Shown: one piece after another, positions 1 to 5,129 of the stretch
Layout of the letters: each line of letters begins with the position of its first letter
Numbering within the stretch: the first letter of the stretch is position 1
DNA from: an uncultured Prevotellaceae bacterium
Lineage (GTDB): Bacteria > Bacteroidota > Bacteroidia > Bacteroidales > Muribaculaceae
Assembly: GCA_937892085.1 (NCBI GenBank)
Contig: CALAVD010000092.1
Location: 1-5,129, forward strand
Direction: 5' to 3'
DNA: 5,129 bases
Notes under the pieces: generated by a model
The model's database searches: none
The model's input: the letters and a program-made list of their open reading frames with translations, nothing else
Told to the model about the DNA's origin: nothing
Translations under genes and position numbers: made by a program

Positions 1-2998
1 GCGTGCCATAGAAAATAACGTTACCCATTGGTGCCCAAAGTGTTGAGCCACTGATAATCATAGGGATGACACCCATCGAAGCGGCAGCCGAAGTAAGGAA
101 AATGGGACGCATTCGCCTCTTGGCACTCAGGTAAATAGCCTCGCTCGGCGCCAAGTGCTCAGCCTCAATCAATTCCTCGGCATAGTCGTACATGATGATG
201 GCGTTACGCACCAGAATACCCATGAGCGATATAAATCCAAGAAAGCAAGTGAATGTGACCTCGCCATGGAACATAATGCCCACTGCAGTACCGAAGAAAC
301 AGAGTGACAAGCTAAATAACAACAATGAGGCTATGGCAATGCGTTTGAAGTGGTAAACCAGCAAGAAGAAAATAATCACCACTGCAATAACTAGTGCCGC
401 AAGCAATGTGGGAAGATTACCTTCGTTCTCGGCAATCTCACCGCCCCACGAGAGCGTGATTCCATCGGGCATTTGCATTTTGGCAAGTTCTTTTTGTAAT
501 TCCATCGTCACTGAGGTCACATTCAACCCTTCACGCACCTCACTCATCACCGTTGTGGTGCGCAACCCGTTGCGGTGGGAAATCTGCCCATCCTGCCACC
601 GTGGGCTAATGCTGGCGACCTGCCTAAGAGGCACTTGGCGTAACCCACCCATGGCTGCTATTAGTTCATCACCCAACTTCTGCCGTGAGTTAAGATTGGC
701 CTGCGAACCTTTTAGGCAAACATTAACTGGGTAATCGCCCTGCCAAATGGTGCCTATGGGCAGTCCATCGGCATTATACCGCATGAGCATCGAAATTTCG
801 GCATCAGCATTTGATATGCCCATGAGACCTGACTTAATAGGGTCAAGGTATATCTCGGTCGTCAGCAGCGGTTCTTGAATGTCGTTGCGCACCAATTTCA
901 ACTTCTGATGGTTGCGCAATCGCTTTGTAATTGTGTCGGTAGCTGCTTTCAATGCATTCCAATCCTCACCCGTCAAGCGCACTTCTATGGGGTTGGATTC
1001 TGCTCCATAATCGAGTTGCTTGAAACGAACATAGGCTTCGGGATAATTTTCCTCATATTTTGGTTTATACTCGGCAAGAATTTCCTCGGTGGCGCTGGGA
1101 GATATGGTATTAACAATAAACTGCGCATAATTTGAGCCACCGAATTGAGGCGCATAAACTGTGTGGAAGCGAGGTGAGGCAGTTCCTTTGAACGAAGCTA
1201 TAGATACTATGCGGCTATCTTTCCGCAAAATAGATTCTAACGAGTCGGCAACTGAGACGGTTTTATCTAACGATGTCCCGGTTGGAAGATATATCTCTAC
1301 TGCAAACTGGTTTCGCTCTGCCAGTGGCATCAATCGCTGTGGCAAGTTGATGAGTATAATTGCCGACAGGACAATTGAAATGAGTGCCAAACTACACACC
1401 ATAAATTTGTGTCTGAAACAGAAGTCTATAAGCCAATCATAGCTGCGCTGTATCAAATCAAGGAGATTAAAATGTTTTTTAGTTTTGGCGGTCACAATTG
1501 GTTTCCTGATAAACCAAAACTGCAAGAACGGCACAACCAGCTCAGCAACAGCGAGCGACACGAGCAAGATAATCAATATTGCCCACGGGAAGTAGTGAAC
1601 AGTATCGTTCATTGAGCCTCTTGTGGTCAATAAAAAGGGAAAGAACGTGATTGAGATAGCCATTGTAGCGGTGAAGATACTCTTAAAAAAATGAGTGGCA
1701 CTCTCAATGGCAGCCTTCCATCGCGACTCGCCATCTCCCAGTTTCTCCATGTAGGAGTCGATGATGACGATAGAGTTGTCAACCACCATTCCAAGCGACA
1801 CAATGAGAGCCGCTAAGGTCACTGTGTTCAGCTCTATGTCAAACGAAAAAAACAATCCCAACGAAATAAAGATCGTAATGGGAATAGTTGAGGCTGCCAC
1901 CAATGCCACTCGCAGGGGCATCAACAACAGCACAACCACAATGACGGCAATAACAGCAATAAGCAACTCTTCAAGGAAGTCCACAACCGAGTCACCCACC
2001 ACTTTAGGCTGATCGGTGATACGAAACATTTTAACGCTTGGAGGTAGTGTCGGTTCAAAGTCATCAAGAACCTTATATACTTCTTCTCCCATATCGGTAA
2101 TGCTGCGCCCCGATTTCATCTCAATGCTCAGCACAAGGCACTTAACGCCGTTATTGGTGATATAGGATGATGGTGTGGGATACTCTCGCTTTACCGTTGC
2201 AACATCCTTTAACCGCACAACCGTGCCACGAGGATCGCTAAAAACAACCGTCTGCTCAACATCACTCACCATGTTAAGCGAGTGGCTTACATAGATTGGG
2301 GAATCATAGTTGCCGTTCTTCAGAGTGCCCGCCATAGTGAAGAAGTCTTTAGATTTCAGCGCAAGGGCTATTGTCTTGTCAGAGATGCCATAGTGCGAAA
2401 GCCTGTCATAGTCAAGATACACTGATATCTGCTCCTGCTGCTGACCAACCACGGTGATGCGACCCACACTCTCCACAGTGCGAAGACGATCTTTCAACCT
2501 ATCCATATACTCCTTCAGTTCACGATAGGTCTTATCATCCGACTCCATCGTTATGAGCATCGCCGATGAGTCACCGAAGTCATCGTTCACCTGCACTGCA
2601 AGTACACCTTGTGGCAGTGAGCCCTTGAACGATTCAATGCCGTGCTTGAATTTCGACCAGAATTCTTCCTTGTCCTTTATATCATCATTTAGTTCTATTT
2701 GGATAATAGCCACCGAGTTGCGGCTATAAGATTTTGTCTTTTCCTTGTTCACGTCCTTGTAAGTAAAGATATATTCCTCCAGCGGTTTTGTGACCTGCTG
2801 CTCTACTTCAAGTGCCGATGCGCCGGGATAAACGACGACAACTACTCCTTGGCGTATGGTGATGTCGGGGAACTCATTTTTCCTGATACCATATAAACCA
2901 TATATGCCGAAGGCTATGAGCACACACGTTATCAAAATGACTATCTTGCGATAACGCATGGCCCATTCCACGAGGTTCATTCTACGTTTCTGTTCCAT
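1..2998 (-). CDS. RND-family efflux pump, inner-membrane permease (AcrB-like, 3' end cut by window)
   Basis: This is the proton-driven inner-membrane pump of a tripartite exporter. Translating the minus strand from ATG at 2998 (MEQKRRMN...) gives 999 uninterrupted codons up to the window edge. RND pumps usually have 1010-1060 residues, so only transmembrane helix 12 and the tail are missing. Seen: TM1 at about residues 18-38, the first porter half to about 335, TM2-TM6 at about 343-495, TM7 at about 532-550, the second porter half to about 860, then TM8-TM11 at about 862-985. TM4 reads GMVVDNSIVIID, with Asp407 followed by Asn408 where AcrB has two Asp. TM10 reads GILVRNAII, with Arg931 in the place of AcrB Lys940. 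The TM11 Arg (964, in MRPIFLTS) is kept. The 'DN' helix argues against the CusA metal-pump class, so a drug or amphiphile exporter is more likely (inference). The gene starts 5 bases after the adaptor stop. A second in-frame Met (residue 7, at 2980) is a possible alternative start. The substrate is unknown. Confidence 0.95.
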   Translation of the reverse strand, partial: MEQKRRMNLVEWAMRYRKIVILITCVLIAFGIYGLYGIRKNEFPDITIRQGVVVVVYPGASALEVEQQVTKPLEEYIFTYKDVNKEKTKSYSRNSVAIIQIELNDDIKDKEEFWSKFKHGIESFKGSLPQGVLAVQVNDDFGDSSAMLITMESDDKTYRELKEYMDRLKDRLRTVESVGRITVVGQQQEQISVYLDYDRLSHYGISDKTIALALKSKDFFTMAGTLKNGNYDSPIYVSHSLNMVSDVEQTVVFSDPRGTVVRLKDVATVKREYPTPSSYITNNGVKCLVLSIEMKSGRSITDMGEEVYKVLDDFEPTLPPSVKMFRITDQPKVVGDSVVDFLEELLIAVIAVIVVVLLLMPLRVALVAASTIPITIFISLGLFFSFDIELNTVTLAALIVSLGMVVDNSIVIIDSYMEKLGDGESRWKAAIESATHFFKSIFTATMAISITFFPFLLTTRGSMNDTVHYFPWAILIILLVSLAVAELVVPFLQFWFIRKPIVTAKTKKHFNLLDLIQRSYDWLIDFCFRHKFMVCSLALISIVLSAIILINLPQRLMPLAERNQFAVEIYLPTGTSLDKTVSVADSLESILRKDSRIVSIASFKGTASPRFHTVYAPQFGGSNYAQFIVNTISPSATEEILAEYKPKYEENYPEAYVRFKQLDYGAESNPIEVRLTGEDWNALKAATDTITKRLRNHQKLKLVRNDIQEPLLTTEIYLDPIKSGLMGISNADAEISMLMRYNADGLPIGTIWQGDYPVNVCLKGSQANLNSRQKLGDELIAAMGGLRQVPLRQVASISPRWQDGQISHRNGLRTTTVMSEVREGLNVTSVTMELQKELAKMQMPDGITLSWGGEIAENEGNLPTLLAALVIAVVIIFFLLVYHFKRIAIASLLLFSLSLCFFGTAVGIMFHGEVTFTCFLGFISLMGILVRNAIIMYDYAEELIEAEHLAPSEAIYLSAKRRMRPIFLTSAAASMGVIPMIISGSTLWAPMGNVIFYGT

Positions 2999-3003
2999 GG
3001 CTT

Positions 3004-4122
3004 TCACTCCGTCACTTTCATGCCAGTTGACACCTTCTGATGTCCTTCACATATCACATGGTCACCCATACATAAGCCACTGATTACTTGAACCTCGTCA
3101 CCAATGTTTTGCCCTAGCTCGATGTAAGTTCTCTTTGCTCGCCCATCGGTCACCGTCCAAACAAACGGTTTACTATCGGCATCAATCTGTATTATCGTCG
3201 CCGGCAGTGTTACAGACTCTATACCAGTGCCACCGCTCGAAGCCATTACCACTCCTGCAATCATGCCCGGCAGCAACTCGTGGTTAGGATTTTCTATTAC
3301 GGCTTTCACCATGTAGGTCCTCGACAACGGGTCGGCCACAATCCCTTTCTCTATGACTCTTGCGTTAAAACGCTTATTGTCCAATGCGGCAACCACGGCA
3401 ACCATCGACTGACCTTGACTGACACGTGAGATTTCATTCTCAGGAATACTCACATTGACTTTCACGCGGTTAATCTGAACCAGTTTGACTACAGGAACAC
3501 CCGGCAGGACGTTCTGCCCCACATCACACATTTTGGCTGAGATATAACCCGAAGTAGGCGCATAGAGGCGTGTGTCGGCAACACTTTTGCGAGCTATGTT
3601 CTCGGTTGAGCGAGCTGCACTTGCGTTGCTTTTTGCCTGACTGACCATGAGTTGTGCCTGCTGCAACTTGGTTTCCACTTCAATCCATTTGATTTCGGGC
3701 AGGCTCCCGTTGTCGTGAAGTATCTTCATTCTGTTGTAAGCGTCCTGAGCTTGATTTAGTGCCGCTTGTGCTTGCTTAACCATGTCGTCGGCCTGCTCGG
3801 TGGCGGCGTGAGTGACATCGGCTCCGCTTGCCGTGCTGCGTGAATCAACTGCGGCTATGAGCTGCCCGCGCCCAACACTCTGTCCCTCGCTAACACTCAT
3901 GTTGGTAATTGTTCCTCCGGTGGCGAAGCTTAGTGCCGTGCCGTCCCATTCTTCGATGATGCCGCTGTAGGTCTGCGTGCCCGAGCCCGAAGTTACTCCC
4001 ACTTCCAGAATTTTCACTTTAACAATAATCTCGCCTTCCTTTTCGCTGCTTCTTGCGCATCCACACATAGCTACAGCCATAAGAAGCGATAGTGCCATTA
4101 ATGATTTTGATGCATGTTCCAT
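3004..4122 (-). CDS. Efflux RND transporter periplasmic adaptor subunit (HlyD/AcrA-type membrane fusion lipoprotein)
   Basis: This is the periplasmic adaptor that would link the downstream pump to an outer-membrane channel. It has 372 residues, a normal length for the family. The N-terminus is a signal peptide with a hydrophobic core at about 8-19 and a Cys-Gly-Cys end (C20, C22). C22, preceded by Gly, is the more likely lipidation site, so the protein is probably membrane-anchored by lipid. Domains in order: first half of the lipoyl-like domain at about 62-95; a long, Ala/Gln-rich alpha-helical hairpin at about 108-180; second lipoyl half at 183-216 (LYAPTSGYIS); beta-barrel at about 218-295 ending in the typical LLPGMIAGVV; membrane-proximal domain at about 300-372. 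The hairpin tip keeps Arg131 and Leu135 of the AcrA R-x3-L-x6-S channel-contact pattern, but Pro142 replaces the Ser. The ATG at 4122 gives a complete signal peptide. The upstream leader is AT-rich with no clear Shine-Dalgarno, as is common in Bacteroidota. It is the first gene of the adaptor-pump operon. Confidence 0.95.
   Translation of the reverse strand: MEHASKSLMALSLLMAVAMCGCARSSEKEGEIIVKVKILEVGVTSGSGTQTYSGIIEEWDGTALSFATGGTITNMSVSEGQSVGRGQLIAAVDSRSTASGADVTHAATEQADDMVKQAQAALNQAQDAYNRMKILHDNGSLPEIKWIEVETKLQQAQLMVSQAKSNASAARSTENIARKSVADTRLYAPTSGYISAKMCDVGQNVLPGVPVVKLVQINRVKVNVSIPENEISRVSQGQSMVAVVAALDNKRFNARVIEKGIVADPLSRTYMVKAVIENPNHELLPGMIAGVVMASSGGTGIESVTLPATIIQIDADSKPFVWTVTDGRAKRTYIELGQNIGDEVQVISGLCMGDHVICEGHQKVSTGMKVTE
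3007..3010 (-). promoter_or_regulatory. Possible Shine-Dalgarno (GGAG) for the pump gene
   Basis: GGAG lies inside the last codons of the adaptor gene, 8 bases before the pump's ATG at 2998. The position supports that start over the Met at residue 7. Bacteroidota rely little on Shine-Dalgarno pairing, so the match may be chance; translational coupling across the 5-base gap would work without it. Confidence 0.35.
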
Positions 4123-4137
4123 TTGCTATAAATTACT

Positions 4138-4201
4138 TTTTAATGGCGCAAATTTCCTCAATATATCCAAGTCATTAAAGACATATATAACTCTTTTAAT
4201 G
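4138..4201. repeat. TTTTAATG repeats near the adaptor start
   Basis: TTTTAATG occurs at 4138-4145 and again at 4194-4201. Between them CATTAAA at 4173-4179 is an inverted copy that pairs with TTTAATG at 4195-4201 (15-base spacer). The left copy covers the presumed transcription start of the adaptor-pump operon. In such AT-rich sequence these may be chance matches; they could also be a second operator family. Confidence 0.25.
4149..4156 (-). promoter_or_regulatory. Candidate -7 box for the adaptor-pump operon (GAAATTTG)
   Basis: On the minus strand GAAATTTG matches the Bacteroides -7 consensus TAnnTTTG at all fixed positions except the first. Transcription starting a few bases downstream would leave a leader of about 20 bases before the adaptor ATG at 4122. 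No convincing TTG-type -33 element was found at the usual distance of about 19-21 bases; a TTG nearer the box is too close. A promoter without a good -33 box would fit an activator-dependent operon, but that is inference. Confidence 0.35.
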
Positions 4202-4306
4202 TTCTAAATTCAATCTCAACGAAGTTTAGAATATAAAAAAAGCAAAAAATATCCTCTGTTTGTAAAATTATAGCGAACTTTGCACCTTGTGAAAACGAAA
4301 TTTAGA
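4202..4306. repeat. Three copies of A(A/G)TTTAGA, possible regulator half-sites
   Basis: TTCTAAA at 4202-4208 and TTTAGAA at 4225-4231 form a perfect 7-base inverted repeat with a 16-base spacer. The right arm belongs to CGAAGTTTAGA (4220-4230), which recurs as CGAAATTTAGA (4296-4306), a direct repeat matching at 10 of 11 bases, 76 bases further on. Seen as half-sites, there are three copies: 4203-4210 on minus, and 4223-4230 and 4299-4306 on plus. AraC-family proteins often bind repeated half-sites between divergent genes. The last copy lies just before the regulator's start codon, where binding could repress its own gene. Short AT-rich repeats also arise by chance. Confidence 0.4.
4275..4282 (+). 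promoter_or_regulatory. Candidate -7 box for the AraC regulator (GAACTTTG)
   Basis: GAACTTTG followed by CACC resembles the Bacteroides -7 element TAnnTTTG, with only the first base off. It sits 32 bases before the regulator's ATG, giving a short leader. A TTTG at 4259-4262 lies only 12 bases upstream, too close for a standard -33 box, so the promoter is weakly supported on that side. Confidence 0.4.
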
Positions 4307-4314
4307 CATTCCTG

Positions 4315-5129
4315 ATGAAACCTCAAGAGATAAACGGCAATTTAAATGGACACATTATCAACGTCAGCTTGAACGATGTTGATAATTCAGTAGCCAATAT
4401 TGACTATCAAGATGACGAACTGGTATTAATTGACAATTTGCGTGGTATCCCTGATTTTGCCGCATGTAAAATTGCATTTAACGTAGGATTAGTTTGCTTG
4501 AAGGGGAAAATACAGTTTGAAATCGGAAAGAAATATGTGACTATAAATACAGGACAATTACTAATTTCGCACAGCCACGTTTTACTCACAAATATCATGG
4601 CAAGTCCCGACATACAATGCCGACTTATCGCTTTAAGTGACAGAGTTTTGAAAAACATTCTCCAGTCACAAATAACCATCTGGAATCAAGCCATGTACCC
4701 CAACCATTATTACATCTTAGATCTAAACGATAATTACATACCTCTTTTTGGCACGTTGTTGCCGGCCCTAAGTAAAGCCGCCACAAAGCTGAAACATGAG
4801 ATACTCGTCAGCCTGTTACGCGCGGGGTTCCTGCTTGTTTGTGATTTGTTCTCAACACATGAGCCCCTAAATACAAATATTGAGGGGGGGGCGAGAATGA
4901 ACACACTGTTTCACCAATTTCTTAATAATATTGCTCAACGACAGCAGAAAAAAGCCAAAGTGGCGGTGTATGCCAATGAACTTTGCATCACGCCTAAATA
5001 CCTGACGACCATCTGTCGCAAAATGAGCGGAAAATCGGCAATGGCTTGGATTTCGGAGTATGTCATCGAAGACATTATATATTATCTGAAAAACACTGAT
5101 TTATCTGCTAAAGAAATAGCAGATCGGAA
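4315..5129 (+). CDS. AraC-family transcriptional regulator (3' end cut by window)
   Basis: This is a DNA-binding regulator, probably controlling the divergent adaptor-pump operon (inference from position). The frame from ATG at 4315 gives 271 codons to the edge; an in-frame TAG at 4303 with no start between rules out a longer N-terminus. Relatives are usually 290-310 residues, so about 25-40 are missing. Residues about 30-150 form a beta-rich, cupin-like sensor region (KGKIQFEIG, then a GQLLI turn) as in AraC sensor domains, followed by helices to about 180. A linker at about 184-194 contains Glu-Gly-Gly-Ala-Arg, encoded across a run of eight G. The first helix-turn-helix spans about 215-239 (YANELCITPKYLTTICRKMS), then comes GKSAMAWISEYVIED and the linker helix. 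The second helix-turn-helix begins at LSAKEIADR and is cut off. The DNA-binding part closely follows the Bacteroidales AraC pattern. The ligand is unknown. Confidence 0.93.
   Translation, partial: MKPQEINGNLNGHIINVSLNDVDNSVANIDYQDDELVLIDNLRGIPDFAACKIAFNVGLVCLKGKIQFEIGKKYVTINTGQLLISHSHVLLTNIMASPDIQCRLIALSDRVLKNILQSQITIWNQAMYPNHYYILDLNDNYIPLFGTLLPALSKAATKLKHEILVSLLRAGFLLVCDLFSTHEPLNTNIEGGARMNTLFHQFLNNIAQRQQKKAKVAVYANELCITPKYLTTICRKMSGKSAMAWISEYVIEDIIYYLKNTDLSAKEIADR
4884..4891 (+). repeat. G8 homopolymer inside the AraC regulator gene
   Basis: Eight consecutive G encode the end of Glu190, Gly191, Gly192 and the first base of Ala193, between the sensor region and the DNA-binding domain. In the given sequence the reading frame is intact across it. 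With one G fewer the frame stops at the TGA at 4898-4900; with one more it stops at a TAA about 14 codons on. The tract is long enough to slip during replication, or to be miscounted during sequencing. Confidence 0.9.

Larger units (their letters stand above)
4123..4314. promoter_or_regulatory. Divergent intergenic control region between adaptor-pump operon and AraC regulator
   Basis: These 192 bases separate the start codons of two genes that point away from each other. The stretch is clearly richer in A and T than the flanking genes and includes A runs near 4235-4250. It must hold the promoters for both directions, and it contains two families of short repeats described separately. No open frame of note and no RNA gene were seen in it. 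Confidence 0.8.

Noticed and set aside
1685..1852. A7 runs in the pump gene (1685-1691 and 1846-1852) as slippage sites
   Set aside because: Runs of seven A/T are common in genes of this composition, encode ordinary Phe-rich membrane segments here, and lie within an intact frame.
408..2896. Six plus-strand open frames of 65-108 codons (starting near 408, 875, 1161, 1409, 1761, 2699)
   Set aside because: All lie antisense to the pump gene, whose 999-codon frame is continuous and matches RND domains throughout. Their translations show no recognisable domain.
3977..4207. Plus-strand open frame of 76 codons
   Set aside because: It is antisense to the adaptor's signal peptide and runs into the intergenic region; no domain, promoter or ribosome site supports it.
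4202..4231. Inverted repeat as a transcription terminator
   Set aside because: The arms are only 7 bases and A/T-rich, the loop is 16 bases, and the repeat lies upstream of both genes, where no transcript ends.
4407..4679. Minus-strand open frame of 90 codons
   Set aside because: It is the antisense shadow of the AraC sensor region; the plus-strand frame is clearly the coding one.
1..5129. A new multi-gene system, CRISPR array or mobile element
   Set aside because: All long coding frames are explained by pump, adaptor and regulator; no spaced repeats, transposase, integrase or terminal inverted repeats were seen.

Overview
The window holds most of one efflux locus from a Bacteroidota bacterium, most likely of the order Bacteroidales. 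Three things point there. The regulator has a Bacteroidales-style AraC C-terminus. The RND pump carries the 'VVDNSIVIID' form of transmembrane helix 4. Two TTTG-ended boxes resembling the Bacteroides -7 element lie in an AT-rich intergenic region, where Shine-Dalgarno signals are poor. The genus cannot be fixed from the sequence.

Layout. Positions 1-2998 (minus strand) are an RND inner-membrane pump. It is open from its start codon to the window edge with no frameshift, giving 999 codons, and lacks only its last transmembrane helix and C-terminal tail. Positions 3004-4122 (minus) encode the matching periplasmic adaptor (membrane fusion protein, HlyD/AcrA type), a probable lipoprotein, which precedes the pump by 5 bases in a two-gene operon. 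Positions 4123-4314 are a divergent regulatory region with candidate promoters for both directions and short repeats that could be regulator sites. Positions 4315-5129 (plus) encode an AraC-family regulator cut by the right edge inside its second helix-turn-helix.

How the genes fit together. Adaptor and pump would form the inner-membrane and periplasmic parts of a tripartite exporter. The outer-membrane (TolC-like) channel is not in the window and may lie beyond the left edge, downstream of the pump. The divergent AraC protein is the obvious candidate regulator. No substrate can be assigned from sequence; the pump looks more like the drug/amphiphile type than the CusA metal type.

Overall this is a recognisable kind of locus, not a new system. 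The most unusual signal is a run of eight G in the regulator gene, exactly between its N-terminal sensor region and its DNA-binding domain. Loss or gain of one G would stop translation within a few codons, so the regulator may be phase variable. No RNA genes, CRISPR arrays, insertion sequences or terminators were recognised.
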